Notes: generated by a model from the letters alone, not told the origin. A DNA stretch of 64,000 nucleotides from Psychrobacter sp. 4Dc (GCF_002836715.1 NZ_PJAT01000147.1:1-64000); one strand, 5' to 3'; positions 49,265 to 59,266 are shown, counted from the stretch's first letter. Translations and numbers: made by a program.

Positions 49265-49540
49265 CTAAGAGCGGTCTCTATGAGTGGCCAGTAACGCGCT
49301 GACATCATGGCTTTGCTTGGCCTTGGCACCGCGAGAGACAGTGGCGATACCAACGCCTAGCTGCTCAGAGATATCACGTTGGGTGATGCCACGATCTAGC
49401 AAGTCAAAAATGCGAATACGATTGGCGATGTCATGCTGTTCTTTATCGGTCAGCAAGGCACTGAGCAGCTTTTCGATATCTGCGCTATCAGTACAGTTTG
49501 CCAGATGACTCAGTAAGCTGTGATAAGGGTCAGTACTCAT
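49265..49540 (-). CDS. trpR: Trp repressor-like protein
   Basis: 91 residues of the TrpR/YerC helix-turn-helix fold: LLSALLTDKEQHDIANRIRIFDLLDRGITQRDISEQLGVGIATVSRGAKAK, with the recognition helix at GVGIATVSRG. It begins a minus-strand run trpR-trpE-trpG, so autoregulation and control of anthranilate synthesis by tryptophan are likely. Slightly shorter than E. coli TrpR (108). Confidence 0.88.
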   Translation of the reverse strand: MSTDPYHSLLSHLANCTDSADIEKLLSALLTDKEQHDIANRIRIFDLLDRGITQRDISEQLGVGIATVSRGAKAKQSHDVSALLATHRDRS

Positions 49541-50021
49541 AATTTATCGTCTTATAATCAGTCGTCTTAATCAAAAATAGCCAGGGTAGCCATGAAGCTC
49601 TCGGCTTGTATCAGCATTCTAGTACAGTAGTACAAGAAATACAAGTGATGAGCTAAGTTAATAACAGGCTGCTATAGACGTGATGATTTTTAAGCTTTGT
49701 TTATATAGATTCAACTCGTGGCCAGCGTCATATTCGATAGCATATTTATAGTTGGTACCAAGCGTTGCTGTGTTTCCTTGGCATACTAAGCACTAGAATT
49801 GAGAATGTATAATATTAATTATTGCCAAATTGTTAATACTTAGTTATTATGCCTCTCATTATTTAAACGCTAATTATTATCATTAACATTAATCATGTTA
49901 TTCGCACGATGAGTTAAGTGTTTTAAGGTGTTTAATCTTCTGGTGAGCACTATTTTAAGGGTTATTTGACGACAACTTTTAAAAATAATTTTAAAAATTC
50001 TAAATTCTGACAGTAAACAAA
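49541..50021. other. 481-base intergenic region upstream of TonB-dependent receptor
   Basis: No gene seen. Apart from the Fur-box match at 49868-49882, it holds AT-rich DNA and a possibly decayed piece of the 107-bp repeat around 49600-49680 that I could not align with confidence. Confidence 0.4.
49868..49882. promoter_or_regulatory. candidate Fur box
   Basis: CGCTAATTATTATCA matches the 7-1-7 Fur motif TGATAATnATTATCA at 12 of 14 positions, about 140 bases before the receptor gene. Confidence 0.55.
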
Positions 50022-52109
50022 GTGAGTAAATGTGTTATGCGCGAAGTAAAGTTATCTAGTCAATTGACAGTATTGTCTATCGGTGTCGCCGCTGTATTGT
50101 GGACGCAAGCTGCCAGCGCTGCAACGGCAGCAGATATGCCAAACACGACATTACAGACTATCACTGTAACAGCAAATAGCTCAGTACGTGACGCTGTACA
50201 AGAAGACTCTGTCTATATAGATGACTACACCCCAGCTGCACAAGCCAGCCATTTGAGCGATTTTCTGGACGTTGTACCAGGGGTGAGCGTGGGCGGTACC
50301 TCATCGGTCAACCAACGTATTCGTGTACGTGGTCTTGATGATACCAATCTAAAAGTAACGATTGATGGCGCACGTCAAGAAGGCGCGTTGTTCTACCATA
50401 TGGGTGATGTCACTATTGATCCAGATCTGCTAAAACAAGCAGAAGTATCAGTGGGCAATAACTCAGTGACGCTAGGTAATGATGCCATCGGCGGTGCGGT
50501 TGCTTTTGAGACGGTCGACGCGGCAGATTTGCTTAAGCCAGGTCAAAAGGTAGGTGCTAAGCTGCATACAGGTTATGCTAGCAACAATGATGAACTGCTA
50601 ACTTCAGCTACTGTATATGGTGCGCCAACAGAAAATGTTGATTTACTGGCTTATTATGGTAAACGCAATGCGGACGCTGGTGAAGACGGTAAAGGCCGTA
50701 AAATCCAAACGGAAGACAGCGAAGGCGAAAACATCCTATTAAAAGCTGGTGCTTATGTCGGTAGTGATCATCATGTAGGCGCTAGCTTTAGCCGTACCGA
50801 AAACAAAGGCAAGTTCCCATTACGTCCAGATTTTCCTGCTGGTGGCTGGAACCCAATCATCCCGCAGGAAGTCAAACGCGATACCTATGCACTTGACTAT
50901 GCTTACAATCCTGCCAACCAATTGGTCAATGTAGATGCCAATGTATATCAGACCAGCACGCAGATTTTGCGTAACTCTGATGGCGTACCTGGGTTTGAGT
51001 TTGATGCAGAAGTCCAAACCACAGGCGCAAAAGTACAAAACACTAGTATCGTTGATAGCAGTATCATCAATGGTGTGCCAGGGGTTCATAAGTTCATCGC
51101 TGGGGTTGAGCATTACAAAAAAGAATCTGAGATGACACGCGACTTTGGTAATGCGAGCACCGATGAGGCAACCAATACGTCTGTATATCTAGAAGACCAG
51201 TGGCAAATGGGTAAGCTTAGCTTAACGCCAGGCGTCCGTTATGACCGTTATGAGTCTCCAGAGTATGTATCTGCTGGCAAGACTTATGACAATGTCGTTG
51301 GCGCACTAGCTGCTAGCTATGAGATTGCACCGCGTACCCAGCTATTTGCAAGCTATACGCAGTTATTTAATGGTCCAGATCTTAGCCAAACCATCTTTAA
51401 TTCCGATGGTGTCGATACATATGTGAACAATGACCTAAAAGCAGAAGAAGGTGACAATGCAGAAGTCGGTATTGCTACAACGCTGCGTGGTCTAACAATG
51501 GCTGATGACTCTTTAAAATTAAGTGCTAAATACTTTGAAACCAATATCGAAAACTATATTGAGTTTGTACGTGCAGGTAATGGTAGAGTTGGTTTAGATT
51601 GTGCAACTGGACAGTTAAACGGTAGCTGCCAAGGTGTCATTAATAATGACGAAGATTTTAAAATCAAAGGTGTAGAGCTATCAGCCGACTATCGAGCAGA
51701 TAACTTCAACATGGGTCTAAGCTATGCTCGTGCGCGTAGCAAAGGCGAGGATACGGGTTATAATATCTCTTCTGTCAGTGGTAGTGGCTCTGAGTCTGGC
51801 GATAAGTACATGGTCAACCTAGGTTATGCTCCAACCAATACTACTGAGCTTGGCTGGCGCAGTACTTATGTCGCCGATGTGACACCGAATACCGCTGATG
51901 ATGACAACGAAAAACCAGGCTATGACGTACACGATATCTTTATGACTTACACGCCAACTCAAATCGAAGGTCTAAAGGCCACACTAGGTGTGTACAACAT
52001 CTTTGATGAGACTTATGCAAGCCATGCGTCACGTAACTCTATTGATGATGACTATACTGATTTTGAGATGGGACGTAATATCAAAACGTCTTTAACTTAT
52101 CAGTTCTAA
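50022..52109 (+). CDS. TonB-dependent outer-membrane receptor (haem/haemoglobin-type)
   Basis: 695 residues. Signal peptide (about 6-33, ending ASA), a TonB box-like LQTITVTAN, a plug domain (SDFLDVVPGVSVGG, RIRVRGLDDTNLKVTIDGARQ), a 22-strand barrel and a terminal Phe. FNGPDLSQTIF and NNDLKAEEGDNAEVGI occupy the places of the FRAP/NPNL boxes of haem receptors but diverge, so the ligand is uncertain. The GTG at 50022 and the ATG at 50037 are both possible starts. A Fur-box match upstream suggests iron control. Confidence 0.82.
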   Translation: MSKCVMREVKLSSQLTVLSIGVAAVLWTQAASAATAADMPNTTLQTITVTANSSVRDAVQEDSVYIDDYTPAAQASHLSDFLDVVPGVSVGGTSSVNQRIRVRGLDDTNLKVTIDGARQEGALFYHMGDVTIDPDLLKQAEVSVGNNSVTLGNDAIGGAVAFETVDAADLLKPGQKVGAKLHTGYASNNDELLTSATVYGAPTENVDLLAYYGKRNADAGEDGKGRKIQTEDSEGENILLKAGAYVGSDHHVGASFSRTENKGKFPLRPDFPAGGWNPIIPQEVKRDTYALDYAYNPANQLVNVDANVYQTSTQILRNSDGVPGFEFDAEVQTTGAKVQNTSIVDSSIINGVPGVHKFIAGVEHYKKESEMTRDFGNASTDEATNTSVYLEDQWQMGKLSLTPGVRYDRYESPEYVSAGKTYDNVVGALAASYEIAPRTQLFASYTQLFNGPDLSQTIFNSDGVDTYVNNDLKAEEGDNAEVGIATTLRGLTMADDSLKLSAKYFETNIENYIEFVRAGNGRVGLDCATGQLNGSCQGVINNDEDFKIKGVELSADYRADNFNMGLSYARARSKGEDTGYNISSVSGSGSESGDKYMVNLGYAPTNTTELGWRSTYVADVTPNTADDDNEKPGYDVHDIFMTYTPTQIEGLKATLGVYNIFDETYASHASRNSIDDDYTDFEMGRNIKTSLTYQF

Positions 52110-52145
52110 TCTAGCTTATCGAATTTAAGTCTAATCGTACTTATA

Positions 52146-52180
52146 AAGTCAGCTGTCTTACACGGGAGCTGGCTTTTTTT
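52146..52180 (+). terminator. rho-independent terminator
   Basis: AAGTCAGCT and AGCTGGCTT pair (one G:U) and seven to eight T follow, just past the receptor gene. Confidence 0.85.
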
Positions 52181-52280
52181 ACGAGATTTTTGAGAGTGCG
52201 ATTTATCTAAGAGTAGATGTTAAGTTGCTCGTTTGGTAGAAGGTGAGGCTACCGTATAAATAGCATATGAGTTAAATCGT

Positions 52281-52421
52281 ATGCGAGCACTACGCCAATA
52301 CTCTAAACAACAGCGAGATATCATCGAAGCTCATTTATATCTCCCAAATTATCAGGAAATAATTGTGAGTGAATACGGGCATAGAGTAAGTAAACGTCGA
52401 AATTCTGAATCTGACGCATAA
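52281..52421 (+). CDS. possible 46-aa small ORF
   Basis: ATG at 52281 encodes a hydrophilic 46-residue peptide (MRALRQYSKQQRDIIEAHLY..., ending SESDA). Codon use looks protein-like but there is no good Shine-Dalgarno and I know no homologue. It could be a gene remnant. It lies in the 888-base gap between the two receptor genes. Confidence 0.2.
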   Translation: MRALRQYSKQQRDIIEAHLYLPNYQEIIVSEYGHRVSKRRNSESDA

Positions 52422-52551
52422 TGTTTCTAACTGGCCGAATTATCATATTGGATATATCGACAAGGTTTGACAGTGTAGTGCTTATACAATTGAAACTATT
52501 AGGCATTTCTATAGATATATTGAGCATTAATTAAACCGTTAACTAAACCGG

Positions 52552-52608
52552 ATATAATAATGCAAACATTAATGATAATTATTATCATTAATGTTTGCAT
52601 TATTATAT
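52552..52608. promoter_or_regulatory. 57-bp perfect palindrome centred on a Fur box
   Basis: Positions 52552-52579 pair with 52581-52608 without a mismatch around a single central T. The centre, TGATAATTATTATCA (52573-52587), is an exact 7-1-7 Fur motif; flanks GCAAACATTAA / TTAATGTTTGC extend the symmetry. It is about 390 bases upstream of the fepA-like gene. It may hold several Fur dimers or form a cruciform. The rest of the 888-base gap shows only the small ORF and AT-rich DNA with an ACGTCTA/TAGACGT repeat (52839-52874). Confidence 0.8.
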
Positions 52609-52997
52609 GTATCTTGCTAAAGTGTGTTTCGTTCATTACAGAACAGTTAATGGCTCTTTGCTTTATTCTATTTATAGAGACTTTTTTACGTTAAATATTT
52701 AATTCGTTGGCTAATGATAGTTACAGCGTCATCAAACTTTTAACCCTACTTAGTAGATACCCTTATTCGTTTACTCTCAATAGCTAAGCCTCTTGGCGAT
52801 ATTTTAGTCATGTTTTTATAACACATATATTTACGGACACGTCTATCCGACAATCGTATGTCAATTTTAGACGTTTATTTATGTGTACTTGCACCGAGAA
52901 TGCATCCGAAGCATCGCATAAAAAATGGCTAAAACCATTCACTGACGATGAGATAAACAGGTATTAACGAAATTGTGCGCTTCAAGGAATATTACTT

Positions 52998-55319
52998 ATG
53001 TCAAACCAATCAGGTTGCTCTGATTTCTCAGTCATCACTTCTCCAAAAAAACTTCAACGCGTCGTGACTGGTAAGCTTTTACTAAGTATCGCTGTGACTT
53101 CTATTCTTAGTAGTACAGCCGTTGCTGCAGACAGTGATGACAATATGATACAGGGAGCAAGTGGGCAGGAAGCTGTGCCTACAGCTACATTGGATACAAT
53201 TGTGGTGCGGGCAGCAAGGGACGAGCTAGAACAAGCAGCTGGGCTGTCTATTATTAGTGAAGAAGCCATCGAAAAAGCATCAGTTTCTAATGATATCTCG
53301 GAAATTGTACGTAAGATGCCAGGTGTGAATTTGTCGGGTTCATCAACGTCAGGTCAGCGTGGTAACCAACGTCAAATTGATTTGCGCGGTATGGGGCCAA
53401 ACAATACACTTATCTTAATTGACGGTCGTCCTGTCACTTCTCGCAATTCCTCACGACCTAGTCGTGGGAGTGAGCAAGACACGCGTGGTGACTCGCAGTG
53501 GGTACCACCAGGTGCTATCGAAAGCATCGAAGTATTGCGTGGTCCAGCAGCTGCCCGTTATGGCTCTGGTAGTATGGGCGGCGTGGTAAATATCATTACT
53601 AAGAGCCCGACTGAGCCAGAATTTTCTATCAGTGGTCACTATGAGGCACCAGAGAGCGATCTAGAAGGCAGTAGCTGGCGTACCAATATCAATATGGCAG
53701 GTGCATTGACGGATAAACTGTCCTCTCGTACCACTCTTGGTTATCACGATAGTGAAGGCGATGATCCTTATATCAATGCCAAAGATGCACAGATTGTTGA
53801 CGGGCGCAGTGGTCCGGCTGCCTCGGTAGCGGCAGGTACTGAAGGTGTCGAAAATATCGATGTGCGCCAATTGTTTGAATACGCGATGGATGCGATGAAT
53901 ACGGTCGGTTTTGAAGTGAATTATAGCCGTCAAGAAAACCGCTGGGCGGGTGATTCATTGTTCCAAACCGTGAACCAAAATTTGTTAGATGAGTTAGAAG
54001 GTGAAACAACGAGCAAAATGCAGCGCTATGGCGCGGCAATCACGCATCGCGGTGAGTACGATGACGCTAGTAGCAACAGTTTCATTGAGTATACTCGGAC
54101 AGTTAATGAGCGTTTGGGTGAAGGTAGTGCGGGTGGTGGTGAAGGTCAAATTCAAATACCTGACGAAGGCGAAGATTTTGAGTGGACAGAGGCGACTTAC
54201 GATACGCTGAATGCCAAATCAGAATGGGATATTTACTTTGATCGTCATACCTTGACTGCTGGTGCAGAGTTTCGCGGCGAAAAGCTAGATAACCCCGTGG
54301 TATCTGATTTGGCATTTGCAGAGGGTTTTGATTTTGGTAATGTAGAAACCGATCCTGAACAGCGTGATCCAACTTCAGATGCTTATCTTATTGGTGTATA
54401 TCTAGAAGATAACTACGAGATCACACCTGACTGGTATGTGACTCCAGGTCTACGCTTCGACTATCATAGCGAGGCTGGTAGTAATTGGTCGCCTAGTATC
54501 AATACTACTTGGCACTTTAGTCCTGATTGGTCAGTGAAAGGCGGCGTCAGTCGTGCGTTTAAAGCCCCATCGTTATATCAGCTTGATCCAAACTATATTT
54601 ACTATACTGGTGGCAATGGTTGTCCATCTTGGGTACCTCTTGATGAAAGAGGTTGCCACGTATTAGGGAACCCTGACCTAGAAAATGAGACATCTTGGAA
54701 TAAAGAGATCACCTTTACTTATGATGATGGTACTGGACTGAATGCAGGCTTGACTTATTACCATAATGCCTATGATAACCGCATTGGCGCTGGTACGGAT
54801 CGTGTGGCGGTAGATACAGCGACAAATCGTTCTATCTTTCAATGGGACAATCAAGGTGAAGCAATTGTCGAAGGTTTAGAAGGTTTTGTACAAGTACCAG
54901 TCACTGACAATGTAAGATGGTCTTCTAATATCACTGGTAACATCCGCTCAGAGCGAAAAGACAATGGCGAGCCATTATCGCTCATTCCTAAGTTCACTGT
55001 GAACACGGGTGTGGATTGGGATATTACGCCTCGCTGGAATGCCGACTTTGATGTGAGCTACTATGGTGTGATTGAAGCCCCAACGATTTCAGTTACGACT
55101 GGAGAAGATAGTGGTGACCCGTTGCTTGATCGCGAACCGTATGCCATTGCCAATGTGAGCACTCGCTATGATCTGACAAAAGCGATTACTGTTGGTGCTG
55201 GTATCAAAAACTTATTTGATGAGGGTGTTTATCGTGAGGGTACCGCTACGAACGCAGGTGCACGTACGTTCAATGAACCTGGTCGTACTTATGTGTTCGA
55301 CGTTAGCGTTGATTTTTAG
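52998..55319 (+). CDS. fepA: FepA/PfeA-type catecholate siderophore receptor
   Basis: 773 residues. A long signal region ends near AVAADS, the TonB box-like LDTIVVRAARDELEQA follows, then a plug nearly diagnostic for FepA/PfeA: VSNDISEIVRKMPGVNLSG, QRQIDLRGMGPNNTLILIDG, VTSRNS, RGDSQWVPPGAIESIEVLRG, PAAARYGSGSMGGVVNIITK. The barrel ends with Phe. It probably imports ferric enterobactin or related catecholates made by other bacteria, since no biosynthesis genes are seen. A perfect Fur box lies upstream. Confidence 0.9.
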   Translation: MSNQSGCSDFSVITSPKKLQRVVTGKLLLSIAVTSILSSTAVAADSDDNMIQGASGQEAVPTATLDTIVVRAARDELEQAAGLSIISEEAIEKASVSNDISEIVRKMPGVNLSGSSTSGQRGNQRQIDLRGMGPNNTLILIDGRPVTSRNSSRPSRGSEQDTRGDSQWVPPGAIESIEVLRGPAAARYGSGSMGGVVNIITKSPTEPEFSISGHYEAPESDLEGSSWRTNINMAGALTDKLSSRTTLGYHDSEGDDPYINAKDAQIVDGRSGPAASVAAGTEGVENIDVRQLFEYAMDAMNTVGFEVNYSRQENRWAGDSLFQTVNQNLLDELEGETTSKMQRYGAAITHRGEYDDASSNSFIEYTRTVNERLGEGSAGGGEGQIQIPDEGEDFEWTEATYDTLNAKSEWDIYFDRHTLTAGAEFRGEKLDNPVVSDLAFAEGFDFGNVETDPEQRDPTSDAYLIGVYLEDNYEITPDWYVTPGLRFDYHSEAGSNWSPSINTTWHFSPDWSVKGGVSRAFKAPSLYQLDPNYIYYTGGNGCPSWVPLDERGCHVLGNPDLENETSWNKEITFTYDDGTGLNAGLTYYHNAYDNRIGAGTDRVAVDTATNRSIFQWDNQGEAIVEGLEGFVQVPVTDNVRWSSNITGNIRSERKDNGEPLSLIPKFTVNTGVDWDITPRWNADFDVSYYGVIEAPTISVTTGEDSGDPLLDREPYAIANVSTRYDLTKAITVGAGIKNLFDEGVYREGTATNAGARTFNEPGRTYVFDVSVDF

Positions 55320-55348
55320 GAGGTAGACACAGGGTTTGTTAAATTAGA

Positions 55349-55381
55349 AAAAGGTCTGAGCTATTTGCTTAGACCTTTTGT
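55349..55381 (+). terminator. rho-independent terminator after fepA
   Basis: AAAAGGTCTGAGC and GCTTAGACCTTTT pair around TATTT. Confidence 0.85.
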
Positions 55382-55482
55382 GTTGTTAGGGCAGGTTCTT
55401 ATTTTCAAAATAAGCCCATGCCCTCGTAAATATTTTTAATAATTCAATAACTTACTATCACAATATAACAGCAGATTTATTT

Positions 55483-56814
55483 ATGTCATTTAATTTTCGC
55501 TATAGCTGTCTTTGGCTCCATCGTTATACTGGGCTTGCCATGGCAGCTTTTTTAATTATCACTGGTATTACTGGCACATTGCTGGCATTTCATGACGAGC
55601 TAGACGATGTCTTCAACCATAAACTGGCTCAGGTTGAGAAACAAAACGCATCACATCTGCCTATTGCCGAGCTTCATGACAAGGTCATCAGTGCGTACCC
55701 TCAATATGCTTTTTCTAGCATGCCAACCTCGATAACAGCAGAGAGGTCAGCCGTATTTTCGGTAGATAGAGCACGAGGCAAAGCCGCCCAAAACCAACCA
55801 AAAGCACCGTTTCAACAAGTTTATGTCCATCCTTATACTGGCGATATCATTGGTACTCGTGATAGAGATGAGTGGGCATGGCACAACACCATGTGGAAAG
55901 TGTTTTGGTTACATCGCGATTTATTACTGGGTGATATTGGAAAATTGCTACTAGGGATTGTCGCGCTCGTATGGACGATTAATTGCTTTATTGGCTTCTA
56001 CTTAACATTTCCTAGGGCGGTTAAGAAAAAAGCACAGAACCAAACCTCGCCTAAAAAACGTGCCTCCTTTTTAAAACGCTGGTTACCAGCGTGGAAAATC
56101 CGCCGCAAAACCAATCTCTTTAAGCTCAACTATGATCTACACCATGCCTTTGGGTTATGGCTTTGGGGGATTTTATTTGTCATCGCATGGTCCAGTGTTG
56201 GTTTTAACCTAAGAGAGGTATATCAACCTGTGATGCACGCTGTCGTAGGGCTTGAGGGTAGAGATGAAAGACAGGAGAACTCAAGAAAACAATCAGAAAA
56301 AGCAGAGCAGGCGTCTGGTGCAGAACCAGCGACTAGAGTTGAAGTTGTAAGCAATGAAGTTGTCGATGACGAGGCTGTTGATGTGGTCAACAAAGCCAAT
56401 AGCATTGCTTATTTAAGTGAGCAGGCAAACATCGCTGCCCAAAGTAAGGGTATGCTAGTACGAGAGTTTTTAGGCATACGCTGGATTGAAGATGAGGGTC
56501 AATGGCAGCTGCGTTTTAAAACAGATAGAGATATTGGTAAAAAAGGCGGCGCTTCGTCTATTACCGTCAATGCAAGGACTGGTAGCATCGAGCGTGTAAA
56601 TTTTGGCTATCAAAGTTCATCATTTGGCAGCAAAGCCGATCAATGGCTATCGACCTTACATATGGGGCATATCAGTCAAGGTATTGGCCATTTGCTGTAT
56701 CAAATATTTTTAGCATTGATAGGTTTGGCTGTGACAGTGTTGTCTATTACTGGTGTTTATCTATGGTGGAAAGGTCGACAGCAGCGACTTAAAGCGTCGC
56801 AAAAAGGTAGGTAA
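55483..56814 (+). CDS. PepSY-associated membrane protein (PiuB-like)
   Basis: 443 residues with four membrane segments (about 15-37, 150-178, 220-243, 405-430) and PepSY domains. It opens LWLHRYTGLAMAAFLIITGITGTLLAFHDELD, typical of the iron-regulated PiuB/PepSY_TM family, which often accompanies siderophore receptors; some relatives reduce ferric siderophores using haem. Histidines in the helices (LHR, HNTMWKVFWLHRD, LHHAFG, LHMGHISQGIGH) could bind haem. A Glu/Ala/Val-rich periplasmic or cytosolic linker lies near residues 260-305. Confidence 0.85.
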   Translation: MSFNFRYSCLWLHRYTGLAMAAFLIITGITGTLLAFHDELDDVFNHKLAQVEKQNASHLPIAELHDKVISAYPQYAFSSMPTSITAERSAVFSVDRARGKAAQNQPKAPFQQVYVHPYTGDIIGTRDRDEWAWHNTMWKVFWLHRDLLLGDIGKLLLGIVALVWTINCFIGFYLTFPRAVKKKAQNQTSPKKRASFLKRWLPAWKIRRKTNLFKLNYDLHHAFGLWLWGILFVIAWSSVGFNLREVYQPVMHAVVGLEGRDERQENSRKQSEKAEQASGAEPATRVEVVSNEVVDDEAVDVVNKANSIAYLSEQANIAAQSKGMLVREFLGIRWIEDEGQWQLRFKTDRDIGKKGGASSITVNARTGSIERVNFGYQSSSFGSKADQWLSTLHMGHISQGIGHLLYQIFLALIGLAVTVLSITGVYLWWKGRQQRLKASQKGR

Positions 56815-56881
56815 TATAGTGATATTTCTAGGGTATATTTTTATTTAGATAGCTATCTGTTGAATCAAAGGTATGCCCTAG

Positions 56882-57208
56882 TTATAAATTTAATTGCAAG
56901 AATATTGTGTATGCTATCGAGACAGTAAAAATGAAGAAAGCAAACGTTTCACCTATCATGACCCATCTATACCAACTACTATTTTCATCATAGTTCTTTG
57001 TGTAATCTACTGAAGAAATGTCTTGAGTAAAATCCATAGGAATAACCACCAATCTTAGACCATATAAGGTCATTCCTAACCAAAAAAAGGTATTTGATAT
57101 CTCCTTATTTAAAGCATTAAAAATGAATAAGCAAAAGCTAATTACTAAAACTAGTAGAGATAAGTTCTTGTAGTTTATCCATCGATTATTTAATAGCGCT
57201 CTATACAT
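56882..57208 (-). CDS. hypothetical three-helix membrane protein
   Basis: 108 residues, not recognised. Three hydrophobic segments (about 15-35, 41-60, 84-106) and a hydrophilic loop (DFTQDISSVDYTKNYDENSSW). It is more AT-rich than its neighbours, hinting at recent acquisition or weak selection. It lies downstream of the siderophore ABC operon on the same strand, 36 bases after the ATPase stop. Confidence 0.55.
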   Translation of the reverse strand: MYRALLNNRWINYKNLSLLVLVISFCLFIFNALNKEISNTFFWLGMTLYGLRLVVIPMDFTQDISSVDYTKNYDENSSWYRWVMIGETFAFFIFTVSIAYTIFLQLNL

Positions 57209-57243
57209 CTATAATTTCTTTTATTATTTGCGAAGTTCTTTAT

Positions 57244-58014
57244 TTAAACCGTATCAACAATCACTGGACGACCCTGATGACTTAGGACAGTGACATCGAC
57301 GTTGTATAAATCTTTCATCGTCTCTTTAGTAATAACATCAGCAGGGCAACCTATAGCGGTCACTTCTCCTGCTTTCATCGTAACTACTGTATCTGCAAAC
57401 TGTGCCGCTTGGTTGATATCATGCAGGACGATTACCACGGTTTTTTGCTGATTGTGGCTAAGCTGGCGTAGCTCACGCATGAGTCGACCAGCATGATACA
57501 TGTCTAGGTTATTTAGTGGCTCATCGAGCAATAGATAGGGCGTATCTTGACAGACAATCATAGCGATCAGCACGCGCTGTCGCTGTCCACCCGATAGCGT
57601 TGACAAGAAGCGCTCGGCAAGTGGCTCAAGCTCAAAGCGTTCGAGGATTTCCTGTACTTTTTGCTGATCGTCAGCGGTTGGTTGTCCTTGATGATAGGGA
57701 TAACGACCAAACATCAGTAGCTCATGTACGCGCAGGCGTCCTTGCACATGATTGTCTTGTCCGAGCATAGCGACAGTTTTGGCCAGTGTGCGCGCCTGAC
57801 AGCTGACAATATCACGCTCTTCATTATCTACAGAGAAGCTCACCTGCCCAGATTGTAGCGGCTGCAAGCGAGCCATGACAGAAAACAACGTAGACTTCCC
57901 AGCGCCATTAGGCCCAATCAAAGCAATCACCTGCGCCGTTGGTAGGGACAACGTAATGTCATGCAAGATTTTTTGTTTGCCAATATGGTGAGAGATATTA
58001 TTCAGTTTAATCAT
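57244..58014 (-). CDS. ferric siderophore ABC transporter ATP-binding protein
   Basis: 256 residues. Walker A GPNGAGKST, signature LSGGQRQRVLIAMIV, Walker B LLLDEPLNNLDM, H-loop VLHD. Fits the FepC/CeuD/VctC class. Last of the four-gene import operon (binding protein, two permeases, ATPase). Confidence 0.92.
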   Translation of the reverse strand: MIKLNNISHHIGKQKILHDITLSLPTAQVIALIGPNGAGKSTLFSVMARLQPLQSGQVSFSVDNEERDIVSCQARTLAKTVAMLGQDNHVQGRLRVHELLMFGRYPYHQGQPTADDQQKVQEILERFELEPLAERFLSTLSGGQRQRVLIAMIVCQDTPYLLLDEPLNNLDMYHAGRLMRELRQLSHNQQKTVVIVLHDINQAAQFADTVVTMKAGEVTAIGCPADVITKETMKDLYNVDVTVLSHQGRPVIVDTV

Positions 58015-58090
58015 AGTCAGTCTTATTTAAAAAGTCTTAGGGTTTTCTCTATCAACAGAATCAGCTAAATAAACAATGTCGGCTAAGTAA

Positions 58091-59170
58091 TCATAAAGAA
58101 CGACGTTGAGACATAAATATCAATGCTAAGAACATCAATCCACCTGCTAGCTCTATCACGACGGACAACACGCCTGCCATATCTAGCACTTGCTCAAAGA
58201 TAGTCTGACCCAGTACTAAGCAAATCATAGCGACCAAACTGACCAATATCAGCCGCTCGGTGTGATACATATGTCGAGCGATACGATTGGTCAATGCGCA
58301 AACCAATAGACCAAAGAAAGTCACTGGACCCACCAGTGCAGTGGCAGTGGCAACCAGTACAGCGATGACAGTTAATAGACCAAATGCCAGACGCTGATAG
58401 TTGATACCAAGATTGACGGCTTGTGCTTGTCCAAGCATCAATACATCGCACTGATAACGCCAGCGCCATACAAATATCGCGGTGATGGCACAGATGAATA
58501 AGCTGATACCTAGTAGCTGAGGGTTGACCGTATTGAACTGCGCGTAGCTGGCAGACTGTACGACCACAAAATCATCAGGGTTAATCAGCCGTGCAATGAG
58601 TGCTGATAAACTGCGAAATAACACGCCAAAGATAACGCCCACCAATATTAGCCGCGTCAGATCCTGACTGCTTTTAGAAAATAATAACTTAAACAATAAT
58701 AAAGATGCCCCAAACATCAGGACAATCTCTAGCGTGAACTTGGCAATAGGATCGAGACTGGTAAAGCTAATCGCACCTAAAAAGAAAACCAGTAAGCTCT
58801 GCAACAGAACATAGAGTGAGTCAAACCCAAGTAGGGAGGGCGTTAGAATTGGATTGTGAGTCAACGTCTGAAACAGTAGCGTCGACACGCCAATCGCATA
58901 GCCAACCACCATTAGTGCCAACAGTTTTTTGCCGCGTAATGGTAGTGCAAAGTCCCAATAGCCATTGACATTGAGTGTCATAAACAAGGTCATCGAGATA
59001 AGTAGAATAATAGCTGCTATGGATTTTGGATGGGCAGCTATCCATGCCCAAAGCTTTGCCAAATGACCTTGTGCAGCGGCTGAATACTGACCATCTGCTG
59101 AAGATGAATTATTTACCGCTGTGCTGGTAGCATCAGTCTTGGTGGAAGTAAGCTTAGTTGATGAGAACAT
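58091..59170 (-). CDS. siderophore ABC transporter permease (FecCD family)
   Basis: 359 residues. After a hydrophilic Ser/Thr/Ala-rich lead of about 50 residues there are roughly nine membrane helices, with GYAIGVSTLLFQTLTHNPILTPSLLGFDSLY and VGPVTFFGLLVCALTNRIARHMYHTER. This is the CeuC/VctG type of second permease. The 96-base spacer to the preceding permease gene shows nothing notable. Confidence 0.9.
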   Translation of the reverse strand: MFSSTKLTSTKTDATSTAVNNSSSADGQYSAAAQGHLAKLWAWIAAHPKSIAAIILLISMTLFMTLNVNGYWDFALPLRGKKLLALMVVGYAIGVSTLLFQTLTHNPILTPSLLGFDSLYVLLQSLLVFFLGAISFTSLDPIAKFTLEIVLMFGASLLLFKLLFSKSSQDLTRLILVGVIFGVLFRSLSALIARLINPDDFVVVQSASYAQFNTVNPQLLGISLFICAITAIFVWRWRYQCDVLMLGQAQAVNLGINYQRLAFGLLTVIAVLVATATALVGPVTFFGLLVCALTNRIARHMYHTERLILVSLVAMICLVLGQTIFEQVLDMAGVLSVVIELAGGLMFLALIFMSQRRSL

Positions 59171-59266
59171 ACAAAAATCCTATGGTGCCAAGCTTATCTA
59201 ATAAGGCAAAAAATGAACGACGGTACATGAGTACCAAAAGTGAGCACACAGTTAGTAAACATAGTG

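Noticed and set aside
49600-49790. Possible further copy of the 107-bp repeat
   Set aside because: Short similar words (ACAAG, GCTAAG, CTATAG) occur, but ends and core do not align in order.
52321-52527. Minus-strand 68-aa ORF in the gap between receptors
   Set aside because: No recognisable motif and no Shine-Dalgarno; antisense to the equally uncertain small plus-strand ORF.
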